Source: Ignavibacterium sp. (GTDB lineage Bacteria > Bacteroidota > Ignavibacteria > Ignavibacteriales > Ignavibacteriaceae). From it: DNA of 64,000 bases. Position numbers and translations under genes: made by a program. Positions 1 to 9,478 of the stretch are shown here, piece by piece (positions within the stretch are counted from its first letter, which is position 1; the number at the start of each line of letters is the position of its first letter). The stretch is taken from the NCBI GenBank assembly GCA_018335755.1, contig JAGXRK010000032.1, positions 61,385-125,384 of the forward strand, in the 5' to 3' direction. A model generated the notes under the pieces. The model did not search any database. It had not been told where the DNA came from and saw only the letters and a program-made list of their open reading frames with translations.

Positions 1-42
1 AATGACTATCTCGCAGTGAAGAAGATGATTCTGATGAAGTGA
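1..42 (+). CDS. 3' tail of a type IX secretion cargo protein (partial)
   Basis: Reading frame 1 from the window edge gives NDYLAVKKMILMK followed by TGA at 40-42. A terminal KKMI-L-(K/R) preceded by an aromatic/glycine-type residue is the very end of the Por/T9SS C-terminal sorting domain; the same ending (KKMILLR, KKMILIK) closes other proteins in this window. Only the last 13 residues are visible, so the passenger domain is unknown. A hairpin follows 21 bases after the stop. The family call rests on the short motif plus the abundance of such genes nearby. Confidence 0.6.
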   Translation, partial: NDYLAVKKMILMK

Positions 43-63
43 TATTGAGCAAAATAACCTAAT

Positions 64-96
64 AAACCTCCGGAGTTCAGCAAACTTCGGAGGTTT
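64..96 (+). terminator. Hairpin terminator of the upstream plus-strand gene
   Basis: A 14-bp stem (arms 64-77 and 83-96) closes a 5-base loop. The single non-Watson-Crick position (73/87) is a G-U wobble in plus-strand RNA but C-A on the minus strand, so the hairpin belongs to the plus transcript ending at 42. The following bases are only modestly U-rich, so it may be a weak intrinsic terminator or a 3'-end stabiliser. Confidence 0.6.
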
Positions 97-469
97 CAAT
101 AAAATAAAACCGTATTCAGAGTAGTTTTACTATAAATCATTTTTATTTAACTAATAATTCAAGTAAAAAAATTCTGATTGAATGTATCATAAAATATCAT
201 TAAATAATTTTACTCTTTATTGTTAGAATTAATTTTGAATTTTGATCTTTTACCTTTAAAATTGCGCTCACTTTTCTGAAGAAAAAAATTTTTTTTACTT
301 ACGTGCTCACTTTCTATTTCAATTATAAAAATTTTTTTTTAGTTTGAACTTGGAATTAATATCAAGGCTGCACGCCTTAACATTTTTTGGCCAACATTTT
401 TTAATTTCGAGCAAACATTTCTTAAATAAATTTTTCATCAAATATTAGTTATGCTTTTAGGAGAGATGA
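97..469 (+). other. AT-rich leader region of nrdJ, no gene
   Basis: This 373-base gap holds no credible ORF. It contains a direct repeat GCTCACTTT (266-274 and 305-313), A/T homopolymer runs (around 284-298 and 331-340), a repeated AACATTTTTT (379-388 and 393-402) and a small 5-bp hairpin (364-378). TAATTTTG at 230-237 fits the -7 part of a Bacteroidota promoter but has no good -33 partner. I looked for an NrdR box and for B12-riboswitch-like blocks and recognised neither. A Shine-Dalgarno AGGAG (459-463) sits 6 bases before the nrdJ start. Confidence 0.5.
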
Positions 470-3400
470 ATGAAAATAACTAGACTATTTACACAGCCGG
501 GAACAGACCCTTTCGCTTCATTTGAATTTGTAAAACGCACATCAGAAATAAGAAACCCCGACGGTTCAATAGTCTTTAAAATGGAAGACGTTTCAGTACC
601 AAAACAATGGTCGCAGGTTGCAACAGATATAATAGCACAAAAGTATTTCAGAAAAGCAGGAATACCTAAACTGCTGAAGAAAGTTAAAGAGAAAGGCGTA
701 CCGGCATGGCTTCAGCCATCTGCTGCAGATACTGAAAGTTTAAGCCAGCTTCCCGAATCAGACAGAACAACTTCTGAAACTGATGCAAAGCAGGTTTTTC
801 ATCGATTAGCAGGAACATGGACATATTGGGGCTGGAAAGCTAACTATTTTGACACTGAAGAAGATGCCAAAGCTTTTTACGATGAATTAGCGTATATGCT
901 CTCTAATCAAATGTGCGCTCCGAATAGTCCCCAGTGGTTCAATACAGGTTTAAACTGGGCATACGGCATTACAGGACCCTCACAGGGACATTATTATGTT
1001 GATTACCAGACTGGTGAACTAGTAACCTCAAATGACGCTTATACACACCCTCAGCCGCACGCTTGCTTTATTCAGTCAGTTAGCGATGATCTTGTTAACG
1101 AAGGCGGAATAATGGACCTCTGGGTTCGCGAAGCCCGTTTGTTTAAATATGGATCAGGAACCGGCTCAAATTTCTCAGAATTACGCGGCTCAAATGAACC
1201 TTTAAGCGGCGGCGGTAAATCTTCGGGATTGATGTCTTTTCTTAAAATCGGCGACAGATCTGCCGGTGCAATAAAATCAGGCGGAACAACACGGCGTGCT
1301 GCTAAAATGGTAACACTTGATATGGATCATCCTGATATTGAAGAATATATTAACTGGAAAGTTGTTGAGGAACAGAAGGTTGCTGCACTTGTAGCCGGTT
1401 CAAAACTTACCAGCAAACACCTAAGCGCAATTATGAAAGCCTGTTATGATGAGCATCCGGAAAATGACCGCTTCAATAAGCAGTTAAATAAAAAATTAAA
1501 ACAGGCAGTACTCGAAGCCAGAAGAGTAGAAATCCCGAACAATTATATTGAGCGTGTCATTCAGTTAGCAAAAATGGGATTTAAATCTATTGAATTCCCT
1601 GTTTATGATACAGATTGGAATTCAGAAGCTTATGCAACGGTATCAGGTCAGAATTCTAATAACTCAATCAGAGTAACAAACGAATTTATGACTGCCGTTA
1701 TCAACGACGGTGAGTGGAATCTCGTTTGGAGAATCGAAAAAAGAAAAGCTAAGAAAGAAGGCAGAAAACCAAAAGCCTGTAAATCAATAAAGGCAAGAAG
1801 TCTGTGGAGTGATGTTGCAAATTCCGCCTGGGCTTGTGCAGATCCCGGACTGCAGTTTCATACAACAATAAATGAATGGCATACCTGCCCTGCTGGCGGA
1901 GAAATTCGTGCTTCAAACCCGTGCAGTGAATATATGTTTCTTGATGACACTGCCTGTAATCTTGCTTCTATGAATCTTGTAAAATTTTACGATACTAAGA
2001 AGCGTACATTTGATATTAAAGGATACCGCCATACAACTAAATTATGGACAATCGTTCTTGAAATCAGCGTCTTAATGGCTCAATTCCCAAGTAAAGAAAT
2101 AGCTCAACTTAGCTATGAATACAGAACTTTAGGTTTAGGATATGCAAACTTAGGTTCTTTGCTGATGCTTCAGGGAATTCCGTACGACAGTAAAGAAGCA
2201 TTTGCAATAGCCGGTTCATTAACTTCTATTATGCATATGACATCCTATGCAGCCTCTGCAGAAATTGCAAAAGAAATAGGACCTTTTCCACGCTATGAAG
2301 AAAATAAAGAAAATATGCTCCGGGTGATACGTAATCATAGAAGAGCTGCTTACAATGTTCCTAATGAAGAGTATGAAGGTCTTTCAATTTATCCAACCGG
2401 CATAAATCCGCAATTTTGTCCTTCAGACCTCTTAAAAGCAGCAAGGGAAGATTCTGATAGAGCAGTTGAATTAGGAGAAAAATACGGATTCAGAAATGCT
2501 CAGGTAACAGTAATTGCTCCAACTGGAACAATAGGACTTGTAATGGACTGCGACACTACAGGTGTTGAGCCGGACTTTGCTCTAGTTAAATTTAAGAAAC
2601 TTGCCGGGGGCGGATATTTTAAGATAATCAATCAATCAATTCCGCCTGCGCTTGAAAAATTAGGTTACAATAAAGATCAGATAAACGAAATTGTAAAATA
2701 TGCTAAAGGTGCCGGAACACTTATCGGTTGCCCTTACATAAATCCGGAATCGTTAAAAGCTAAAGGATTCACTGATGAAGCTCTTGCTAAGATTGAGAAA
2801 GCTTTACCAACTGTTTTCGATCTGGGATTTGCTTTCAATAAATTTGTTTTAGGAACTGAATTTTTAGTAAAGACATTAAGCATAAGTGAAACCGATGTAA
2901 GTTCATTTGATTTTGACCTGCTCAGAAGTTTAGGCTTCTCCAAACAGGAAATTTCTTCAGCCAATGATTATGTATGCGGAACAATGACAATTGAAGGCGC
3001 ACCATTCCTTAAACACGATCATTATCCTGTTTTTGATTGTGCAAACAAATGCGGTAAAAAAGGTACAAGGTTTATTAAACCCACCGCTCATATAAGAATG
3101 ATGGCAGCTGCACAGCCGTTTATATCCGGCGCAATATCAAAGACAATCAATCTGCCTGCAAGTGCATCAATTGAAGATGTTAAAGATGCATATATGATGT
3201 CATGGAAATTAGGACTCAAAGCCAATGCTTTGTATCGTGATGGTTCAAAACTCTCTCAGCCGCTTAATTCGGTAAGTGAAGAAGAGATAGAAGCATTAAT
3301 GGAAGAGAAAGATAAAAATGATATCGTTAAAGTAGCTGAAAAAATTATTCATCGTTATATAGCTAAAAGAAGAAGACTGCCTGATAGAAGATCCGGTTAT

Positions 3401-4054
3401 ACACAGAAAGCAAAAATAAACGGACAATCTGTTTATATAAGAACCGGTGAATACGATAACGGACAAATAGGAGAAATATTCATAGATATGCATCGTGAAG
3501 GAGCTGCTTTCAGAAGCCTCCTCAACTGTTTCGCAATTTCTATTTCCTTAGGATTGCAGCATGGCGTTCCATTAGAAGAATTTGTTGATGCTTTCGTATT
3601 CACAAGATTTGAACCAAGCGGTATGGTAACAGGAAACGAACGCATTAAAATGACTACTTCCGTTATTGATTACATTTTCAGAGAACTTGCAGTTACATAT
3701 CTGGGAAGAAATGATCTGGCGCATGTTGAAGCTGAAGAAATTAAATCTAAGGCATCTCCTGGTATTGTTAAAAAACTGAGTGAACCGGAGTTTGAGAGCG
3801 AAGAGATAATCAGTGAACGACTGGTTGAACTGGATAAAGAAAATTTTGATTCGTTCGGTTATACCAAAAAGGATGAACCGATGTCTTTAAAAGGTAATGG
3901 CGGTTACAGAAACTCTCTGCAGGAAAAAGTTAAAAAAGCGATCGACCAGGGCTATACGGGTGATATTTGTCCGGAATGCCAGAGTATGACTATGGTAAGA
4001 AATGGAACATGTTTGAAATGTATGACTTGCGGTTCAACTACCGGCTGTAGTTAA
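470..4054 (+). CDS. nrdJ: Adenosylcobalamin-dependent (class II) ribonucleotide reductase
   Basis: Reduces ribonucleotides to deoxyribonucleotides for DNA synthesis in the cytoplasm, using coenzyme B12 to make the thiyl radical, so it works without oxygen. The 1194-residue protein has the reductase barrel with the NPCSE active-site loop (Cys485), a later PTGTIG phosphate-binding segment, and a C-terminal tail with Cys1167, 1170, 1181, 1184, 1187 and 1193, resembling the zinc-ribbon plus redox-relay tail of long class II enzymes. Length is in the range of the large NrdJ family. The ATG at 470 is chosen because AGGAG lies 6 bases upstream; an ATG at 466 is out of frame. It is the only complete plus-strand gene and is monocistronic, flanked by terminators. 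No nrdAB or nrdDG is in the window. Confidence 0.95.
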   Translation: MKITRLFTQPGTDPFASFEFVKRTSEIRNPDGSIVFKMEDVSVPKQWSQVATDIIAQKYFRKAGIPKLLKKVKEKGVPAWLQPSAADTESLSQLPESDRTTSETDAKQVFHRLAGTWTYWGWKANYFDTEEDAKAFYDELAYMLSNQMCAPNSPQWFNTGLNWAYGITGPSQGHYYVDYQTGELVTSNDAYTHPQPHACFIQSVSDDLVNEGGIMDLWVREARLFKYGSGTGSNFSELRGSNEPLSGGGKSSGLMSFLKIGDRSAGAIKSGGTTRRAAKMVTLDMDHPDIEEYINWKVVEEQKVAALVAGSKLTSKHLSAIMKACYDEHPENDRFNKQLNKKLKQAVLEARRVEIPNNYIERVIQLAKMGFKSIEFPVYDTDWNSEAYATVSGQNSNNSIRVTNEFMTAVINDGEWNLVWRIEKRKAKKEGRKPKACKSIKARSLWSDVANSAWACADPGLQFHTTINEWHTCPAGGEIRASNPCSEYMFLDDTACNLASMNLVKFYDTKKRTFDIKGYRHTTKLWTIVLEISVLMAQFPSKEIAQLSYEYRTLGLGYANLGSLLMLQGIPYDSKEAFAIAGSLTSIMHMTSYAASAEIAKEIGPFPRYEENKENMLRVIRNHRRAAYNVPNEEYEGLSIYPTGINPQFCPSDLLKAAREDSDRAVELGEKYGFRNAQVTVIAPTGTIGLVMDCDTTGVEPDFALVKFKKLAGGGYFKIINQSIPPALEKLGYNKDQINEIVKYAKGAGTLIGCPYINPESLKAKGFTDEALAKIEKALPTVFDLGFAFNKFVLGTEFLVKTLSISETDVSSFDFDLLRSLGFSKQEISSANDYVCGTMTIEGAPFLKHDHYPVFDCANKCGKKGTRFIKPTAHIRMMAAAQPFISGAISKTINLPASASIEDVKDAYMMSWKLGLKANALYRDGSKLSQPLNSVSEEEIEALMEEKDKNDIVKVAEKIIHRYIAKRRRLPDRRSGYTQKAKINGQSVYIRTGEYDNGQIGEIFIDMHREGAAFRSLLNCFAISISLGLQHGVPLEEFVDAFVFTRFEPSGMVTGNERIKMTTSVIDYIFRELAVTYLGRNDLAHVEAEEIKSKASPGIVKKLSEPEFESEEIISERLVELDKENFDSFGYTKKDEPMSLKGNGGYRNSLQEKVKKAIDQGYTGDICPECQSMTMVRNGTCLKCMTCGSTTGCS

Positions 4055-4078
4055 AATAATCTGATTAATATTTAAATG

Positions 4079-4107
4079 AGCTGCCTGAACAGGGCAGCTT
4101 TTTTTTT
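4079..4107 (+). terminator. Rho-independent terminator of nrdJ
   Basis: AGCTGCC (79-85) pairs with GGCAGCT (93-99) around a 7-base loop and is followed by eight T residues (100-107), 25 bases after the nrdJ stop. It lies next to the end of the convergent minus-strand NlpC/P60 gene. Confidence 0.9.
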
Positions 4108-4114
4108 GATTAAA

Positions 4115-4831
4115 CTAAAAAATTCCGTTATTATCAATCCGCCGGGCGCCCATATACCTTGCAGAATAATAATTATGATCAAGGGAAGAAATAGTAACAC
4201 CCAGTTTTGTGCTTGCGTGTGCAAAAAGATTTTCTCCTATATATATACCAACATGACCGGGTCTAACTCTTCGTCTTGTATTAAAAAAGATAAGATCGCC
4301 GAATTTTAATTCGTTTTTTTCATCAATAGTTTCACCCTGGGTATATTGCTCCCTGGCAGAGCGATAAATTGGTATAGACAGTGCATCTCTGAAAACAGTT
4401 TGAGTAAAGGCGCTGCAGTCAATTCCTGAGATAGAGTTACCGCCGAATTTATAAGGTGTATTCATATATTTAATTATTTCCATCAAAACTCTTTCACGAT
4501 GATTACTCTGATCGCTGGAAAGAGAGTTATCATTCTTTTCGCTATTCATACGTTTCAATATTTCAGATAAATCAAATGAAATATCTTCATCAGGTAAGTC
4601 GCTTGGGTCTTCAAGTTCTGAAACATCATCACCGCAGCAATCAATATCTATAGCAGTTAAACTATCTGTAGACAAATCATTATCAGAAGTAAATCTGACA
4701 GTGGAATCTTTGTCTTCCTTAATAAGAACTTCTTTTGAACCATACCTTATTGAACTGGAAGATGGTGTGCAGGCATTGAATAATAATAGATATGTAAAGT
4801 ATATTAAAATTAAAGTAAGAATTTTATTCAT
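4115..4831 (-). CDS. NlpC/P60-family cell-wall endopeptidase lipoprotein
   Basis: Probable peptidoglycan hydrolase cutting stem peptides, anchored in a membrane. Residues 1-20 form a hydrophobic signal ending in a lipobox-like LFNAC (Cys21). A low-complexity acidic linker (about 30-110) leads to an NlpC/P60 domain (115-232). The catalytic Cys is in DCSAF (Cys139), the His in GHVGIY (His193), and a third polar residue is His205 in FAHAS. At 238 residues it is typical of small single-domain members (Spr/NlpC type). It ends convergently against nrdJ and starts two bases downstream of the rpoD stop, so it is probably co-transcribed with the sigma gene. Substrate specificity cannot be read from sequence. 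Confidence 0.85.
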   Translation of the reverse strand: MNKILTLILIYFTYLLLFNACTPSSSSIRYGSKEVLIKEDKDSTVRFTSDNDLSTDSLTAIDIDCCGDDVSELEDPSDLPDEDISFDLSEILKRMNSEKNDNSLSSDQSNHRERVLMEIIKYMNTPYKFGGNSISGIDCSAFTQTVFRDALSIPIYRSAREQYTQGETIDEKNELKFGDLIFFNTRRRVRPGHVGIYIGENLFAHASTKLGVTISSLDHNYYSARYMGARRIDNNGIF

Positions 4832-4833
4832 AG

Positions 4834-5688
4834 TTATCCTAAATAAGTTTTTAACTTATTACTTTTAGCGTTATGCCTTAAGCGGCGAATGGCTTTTTCT
4901 TTAATCTGCCGAACCCTTTCTCTTGTTAGATTAAATTTTTCACCTATTTCTTCTAAAGTGTGTGCATGATCAGTATCAACCCCAAAATATAATTTTATAA
5001 CTTCAGCTTCCCTTTCCGGCAGCATTGAAAGAACTAAGCTTACTTCTGCTTTCAAAGATTCACTCATCAAATCTCCATCGGGCGCAGGCAGATGGTCATC
5101 TTCAATCAAATCAAGCAGATTATTTTCATCATTTCTCGAAATCGGAGCATCAACTGAAACCGGTTTTCCTGATGATATCAATGCATCTAAAACATCTTCT
5201 ACTTCCATGTGTAATTCATCTGCTAATTCTTCGGTACTCGGCTCCCGTTCAAATTCCTGCTGCAGACTATTATATGCTTTACCTATTTTATTTAGTGCAC
5301 CTATTCTATTCAACGGCAGCCTTACAATACGCGATTGTTCAGCAATTGCCTGCAGAATTGTTTGTCTTATCCACCAAACTGCATATGAAATAAATTTGAA
5401 TCCGCGGGTTTCATCAAAACGCCTTACAGCTTTAATAAGACCCACGTTACCTTCGTCAATAAGGTCGCCTAATGATAATCCCTGGTTCTGGTATTGCTTG
5501 GCAACACTAACAACAAAACGGAGGTTTGCCTTGGTAAGTTTTTCAAATGCCGCACTATCCCCTTGTTTAATTCTGATTGCAAGTTGAACCTCCTCTTCAG
5601 GCGTTAGTAACTCAACTCTTCCTATCTCCTGAAAATATTTATCGAGAGACAGACTTTCTCTATTTGTAAAATTTTTTACTAATCGCAC
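4834..5688 (-). CDS. rpoD: Primary RNA polymerase sigma factor, Bacteroidota type
   Basis: Directs RNA polymerase to housekeeping promoters. The 284-residue protein goes straight into region 1.2 ([10 protein letters not shown]), lacks region 1.1 and the non-conserved insertion, and has region 2 ([22 protein letters not shown] near 105), region 3 and a region 4.2 helix-turn-helix ([18 protein letters not shown]) near the C terminus. This compact form matches the primary sigma factors of Bacteroidota. The start is a GTG giving [12 protein letters not shown], which aligns with the family N terminus; a GAAGG lies just upstream. Two promoters in this window (29383-29413 and 41356-41387) have the TAnnTTTG -7 element these factors recognise. 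The gene runs into the NlpC/P60 gene. Confidence 0.93.
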   Translation of the reverse strand: MRLVKNFTNRESLSLDKYFQEIGRVELLTPEEEVQLAIRIKQGDSAAFEKLTKANLRFVVSVAKQYQNQGLSLGDLIDEGNVGLIKAVRRFDETRGFKFISYAVWWIRQTILQAIAEQSRIVRLPLNRIGALNKIGKAYNSLQQEFEREPSTEELADELHMEVEDVLDALISSGKPVSVDAPISRNDENNLLDLIEDDHLPAPDGDLMSESLKAEVSLVLSMLPEREAEVIKLYFGVDTDHAHTLEEIGEKFNLTRERVRQIKEKAIRRLRHNAKSNKLKTYLG

Positions 5689-5800
5689 TGTTTACCTTCA
5701 TTGAGTTAATATCCAACAAAGATTAGTCAACAGAAATAATCAATTATCATCCTTGCATCGTTAAAATAGAATTTTATTAAAATAAAAAAAAGAACAAATT

Positions 5801-6208
5801 TTAATTAATATTATCAGTTTGTGACATGATTAAATCCGATGGGGTTAGAATTTTAACTTTATCAGAAAGATATCTTTTCGGATTTAATGTAACTATATCA
5901 ATTTTATTAACTTCTGCAGTTACAATAAAAAGCACATCTCGTAAGCTATTAATCTCTTGCGAAATTTTATTAACACTAAGACTATAACGTGAATGAATGC
6001 CAAGAACCTTTAATGCAGACAAAACTGATTTAGCAGAATATTCATCTTCTTCAGATTTACATTTACGCATTATTTCAGCAGCATTTAGAACAGTCGTAAA
6101 TCCCAACCCAATCTGTAATAATTCAACCAGTACTGAAGATGACCCTGAAACAAGGTGCTCATAAATAACATCTGTATCTAAAAGAAATTCAATTTTGTTT
6201 TTTTGCAT
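5801..6208 (-). CDS. PIN-domain protein, possible toxin-like RNase
   Basis: PIN domains are metal-dependent RNases, often the toxins of VapBC modules. The 135-residue protein opens with LLDTDVIYEHL (Asp11, Asp13), has Glu45 in LNAAEIMRKC, Asp91 in RDVLFIVTA, and a TLNPKRY motif (107-113), spaced as in the PIN acidic cluster. Its start lies inside the end of a 63-codon ORF (20-base overlap), as in toxin-antitoxin pairs, but that partner is not a recognisable VapB-type antitoxin. The unit sits directly behind deoB and ahead of rpoD. A housekeeping RNA-processing role is as possible as a toxin role. Confidence 0.75.
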   Translation of the reverse strand: MQKNKIEFLLDTDVIYEHLVSGSSSVLVELLQIGLGFTTVLNAAEIMRKCKSEEDEYSAKSVLSALKVLGIHSRYSLSVNKISQEINSLRDVLFIVTAEVNKIDIVTLNPKRYLSDKVKILTPSDLIMSQTDNIN

Positions 6209-6380
6209 CTGTTTTGTTCTTCTTCAAGGCTCCGCCGGCCTTTAAAAACTCAATTACTACAATCTCAGGCAGTGACTGAATCTCTACAATTCTTTTAATC
6301 AAATCCTTGTTAAAATTGTATTTGCCTTCAGATTCATTAGAAGCTGAATTGGCTTTATTAGTCATATCATTTCTACTCAT
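6189..6380 (-). CDS. Small unknown protein overlapping deoB and the PIN gene
   Basis: A 63-codon ORF overlaps the deoB stop by 8 bases and the PIN gene start by 20, so the three are translationally linked. The N terminus is polar and Ser/Asn-rich; residues about 22-50 (FNKDLIKRIVEI, then VVIEFLKAGG) look helical and amphipathic; the tail is Lys-rich. A second ATG at 6365 (MTNKANS) is an alternative start that would abolish the deoB overlap. I do not recognise a family. Position suggests a partner or antitoxin of the PIN protein, but no DNA-binding motif is visible. Confidence 0.55.
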   Translation of the reverse strand: MSRNDMTNKANSASNESEGKYNFNKDLIKRIVEIQSLPEIVVIEFLKAGGALKKNKTDAKKQN

Positions 6381-7536
6381 TAAGAAAGCTTATACCCTTT
6401 AAATTATTTTCAACTTTAAAGAAATCTGCAGCTGTTTTTGCAGCATCAGAAAAAGTTTTTCTTATACCAAGATCATTAGAAGGTTTATTCTTTCCGTAAT
6501 AAAGCAAAGGTACATATTCCCTGCTGTGGTCGGTGCTTGGAGTTGTTGGGTCGTTTCCATGATCGGCCGTAATGATTACTCTGTCACTATCATCTAAAGC
6601 GGATAAAAATGATGGGAGAAAATCATCAAATTCTTTTAATGCCCGGGCAAATCCTTCAGGATCATTTCTATGCCCGAAGTAAACATCAAAATCCACAAGG
6701 TTTGTGAAAATAAAACTGTTAGCAGTACTTTTTGCATATTCAATAAGCTTATTGCTGCCCTCGTAATTAGACTTTGTGTTTACGATAGTATCAATTGCCC
6801 TGTAATTAAATAAATCGGATATTTTTCCAATTGAAATAGTTTTTATTCCATTTTTTTGAAGTACATCCAGTATAGTATCTGAGGGAGCATCTAAAGAATA
6901 ATCTTTTCTGTTTGTGGTGCGGGTAAAATTACCAGGATCACCTATGAAGGGTCTTGCTATTACTCTTCCTACCATTAGCGGGTATACTAAAACTTTATCT
7001 CTGGTAATTTTACAAATATCATATAAATGCTGTAAACCAAAGAAGTCTTCGTGGGCTGCAATCTGAAACACAGAATCTGCTGAAGTATAAACAATCGGAA
7101 ACCCGGTCTTAATGTGCTGCTCACCCAATTCTTTAATGATCTCTGTGCCAGAAGCCGGTTTATTGCCAAGTACACCTTTAATTCCGGTAAGAGAGATAAA
7201 CTTTTGAATAATATCTTCGGGGAAGCCATTAGGGAAATAAGTAAAATCTGTGTCGACATAAAGTCCGCCAAGCTCCCAATGACCTGTAGTTGAATCTTTA
7301 CCTTTAGATATTTCATTCATCTTTCCGTAAGATGCTAATGGAGAATTCGACTTGTTCACGCCCTTTATATCAATAATGTTGCCCAATCCAAATTTTTCAA
7401 GAGCAGGCAGTGAAATTCCATTCAAAGCATCAGCAAGATTTCCAAGGGTATTGCTGCCTTCATCCTGATATTCAGAAGCATCCGGCAGTTCACCAACACC
7501 AACGCCATCAAGCACAATTATAAAAAAATTGTTCAT
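6373..7536 (-). CDS. deoB: Phosphopentomutase
   Basis: Interconverts (deoxy)ribose 1-phosphate and 5-phosphate in nucleoside salvage and catabolism. The 387-residue protein belongs to the alkaline-phosphatase-like metalloenzymes. The N-terminal metal motif is LDGVGVGELPDA, the C-terminal metal cluster is ITADHGNDPTTPSTDHSRE, and DFDVYFGHRNDPEGFA is the DeoB-specific segment. Length matches the family. It lies 15 bases after the GAF/GGDEF-like gene and overlaps the next small ORF, so it is probably in an operon with engB at the head. No other deo gene is adjacent. Confidence 0.93.
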   Translation of the reverse strand: MNNFFIIVLDGVGVGELPDASEYQDEGSNTLGNLADALNGISLPALEKFGLGNIIDIKGVNKSNSPLASYGKMNEISKGKDSTTGHWELGGLYVDTDFTYFPNGFPEDIIQKFISLTGIKGVLGNKPASGTEIIKELGEQHIKTGFPIVYTSADSVFQIAAHEDFFGLQHLYDICKITRDKVLVYPLMVGRVIARPFIGDPGNFTRTTNRKDYSLDAPSDTILDVLQKNGIKTISIGKISDLFNYRAIDTIVNTKSNYEGSNKLIEYAKSTANSFIFTNLVDFDVYFGHRNDPEGFARALKEFDDFLPSFLSALDDSDRVIITADHGNDPTTPSTDHSREYVPLLYYGKNKPSNDLGIRKTFSDAAKTAADFFKVENNLKGISFLNE

Positions 7537-7551
7537 TTGATAAAGAAAGGA

Positions 7552-9405
7552 TTAACTAATATTGCGTACTGAGTTTCCACCTTTTTCCAGCGCTTTTTGC
7601 AGCGCTAATTCGGCATTATAAGTAACTTCATCTGCATCCAGTTTACCGGTTGTTGCAGCAACTCCAATTGAAACAGTATAGGTTGTTTGCTTAGATACTA
7701 TTGCGATTGGCTTGCGTGCGATTTTTACTCTTAGCTTTTCTGCCCATATGAAAACATTTTTTGGAACTGTGTTGAAAAAATGAACAACAAAAGTTTTTTC
7801 ATCTATTCTGCCAAAAAGATTCATTGCAGTCATTTCTTTTGATATGGTTTCTGCAACAACTTTAATAACCTTTGGAAGAGGATCACCTTCAAACAATGAT
7901 TCCTGTTCAAGAAAATCATCAATTTTAATAAGTGCAAGTGCCCCGGGAGCATTTAGAGATTGCATCTTTATAAGATCTGAACTCAGTCTTTCCTTAAAAG
8001 CTTCAGAATTTAATGCACGTGTTTCCATATCAACGGCAAGCAATCCTTTTAGGAGTGTATGGGTTGAATGGGAGTATATTACAAATGAAATTATATTAAC
8101 AGCATTCTTTAAAAATTTAACATCCGCATTCGTGTAAGCATTCTTTTTCAAGCTCTCAAAACACAATACTCCATAAATTTGATTTGCATAAAAAAGCGGT
8201 ATCCCAAGAAATGATCCGTCGAAACTAAGATCTTCGACTTTCGAAAAACGAACGTATTTATCTGCACCGGTATCATCAATTTTAACAGGTATTCCACTGA
8301 TAATCGCCTTACCTGTAAGAGTGCCGTTTAATTCTAACTCTAATCCCTGCCCGATATACTTCAATGATGTTTTATTTATAACTTTAGCTGTCTCAAATTT
8401 TTGTTCGATGGGTTTAAAGTAAACAAAAGTGAATGCATCCCATTCAATAAGATCATTTACTGAATCAGTCAGATTATTTAAAACATTTTCCTGAGATTCA
8501 AAACTTTTTTCCGAATCAATAAGATTTAGAAGACCTTTTAGTCGGGATTGTGAAATAGTATCTGAATGTTTTTCTTCAAAGATCTGAATAATCATTGTTA
8601 TGACTCTTACAAATCTTCCAATAGAGTAAATTGTTTCAATACCAAACTGATCACCAACTTTGGAATCAACTGAGAGGACTGCAATAAGCTGATTATCGTA
8701 GTAAATAGGGGCCCCAACAAAACTTCTTATTCCCTGGGGAGAATCGTAATACCTTATCACATCTGCCTCAGCTGCAGGCGAGATTTCGGTAAGAAGTTCC
8801 GGCTCACTGCGCTGAACAATTTTACTAAGAATATCATCTTCGATATCAAGTTTACTTTTTGTAACCTGATTACTGGAGGAGATATATTTTTCAATTGTAA
8901 GTTTTTCTTTTTTCTTATTGTACCAGAAGAATATTGCGGAATGTGCACCATAAGCTTCTTTAATAACTGTTAACATTTTCTCCAGAACAAATCCGAACTG
9001 ACCATTATTTCCTAATTCAGGAGGAAGTGATTCGTTTGCAATTTCTTCAAATCTTTCCTTTAAATCCGGGGGCTTTAATGTAGTTTTAGAAATTTTAAAC
9101 TCAGGCTGATAGTTTTCATCAGTAATAACATCTACATTTTTTGTTTTCGAAATAATTTTAAATGATTCATCCATATCAGAAGAATGAGGAGAACTGAATT
9201 GATCATCGAGTTCTTCATCTTCATTTATTGAATATTTACCGTCAAAACGTATTGAATCTCTTAAAAAGATAATGAAGGCGACATAAATGATCATCAAAAT
9301 AATAGTAATTACTCGTATGATAAGGTCATCAGTAATAAACAGAATAGCCGCTAGGAGCGGTACTAAAAGGAAGATAAATATTCGTTTTCTATGTCGGCGG
9401 TTCAT
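7552..9405 (-). CDS. Membrane protein with two GAF domains and a degenerate GGDEF domain
   Basis: A 617-residue signalling protein. Two membrane segments (about 8-24 and 27-47) form a short N-terminal hairpin. Two GAF-like sensor domains follow (roughly 115-270 and 290-440), then a diguanylate-cyclase fold (about 450-610). The signature that should read R-x-GGDEF is R-I-DEKTF at 533-539, so metal and GTP binding and catalysis should be lost. The fold is still recognisable from the VSIGVA strand and the ALQKALEKGGNSV helix near the end. It is likely a c-di-GMP- or ligand-responsive adaptor rather than an enzyme. It follows engB by 73 bases and precedes deoB by 15. Confidence 0.8.
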   Translation of the reverse strand: MNRRHRKRIFIFLLVPLLAAILFITDDLIIRVITIILMIIYVAFIIFLRDSIRFDGKYSINEDEELDDQFSSPHSSDMDESFKIISKTKNVDVITDENYQPEFKISKTTLKPPDLKERFEEIANESLPPELGNNGQFGFVLEKMLTVIKEAYGAHSAIFFWYNKKKEKLTIEKYISSSNQVTKSKLDIEDDILSKIVQRSEPELLTEISPAAEADVIRYYDSPQGIRSFVGAPIYYDNQLIAVLSVDSKVGDQFGIETIYSIGRFVRVITMIIQIFEEKHSDTISQSRLKGLLNLIDSEKSFESQENVLNNLTDSVNDLIEWDAFTFVYFKPIEQKFETAKVINKTSLKYIGQGLELELNGTLTGKAIISGIPVKIDDTGADKYVRFSKVEDLSFDGSFLGIPLFYANQIYGVLCFESLKKNAYTNADVKFLKNAVNIISFVIYSHSTHTLLKGLLAVDMETRALNSEAFKERLSSDLIKMQSLNAPGALALIKIDDFLEQESLFEGDPLPKVIKVVAETISKEMTAMNLFGRIDEKTFVVHFFNTVPKNVFIWAEKLRVKIARKPIAIVSKQTTYTVSIGVAATTGKLDADEVTYNAELALQKALEKGGNSVRNIS

Positions 9406-9478
9406 TTAAAAAGAATGATATAAAATTAAGATTTAATATAATCTTAGAATAAAAGAATATCAATCTGAACAGCGGATG

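Noticed and set aside
97..469. Cobalamin riboswitch upstream of nrdJ
   Set aside because: Expected from B12 biology, but I recognise no B12-box-like or paired conserved blocks in this AT-rich stretch.
5025..5587. Plus-strand ORFs of over 120 codons opposite rpoD
   Set aside because: They are antisense shadows of a highly conserved gene; their composition is Leu/Ser/Cys-rich with no domain.
5801..6380. Confident VapBC toxin-antitoxin call
   Set aside because: The PIN fold is supported, but the upstream small protein lacks any antitoxin DNA-binding signature, so only a tentative link is given.
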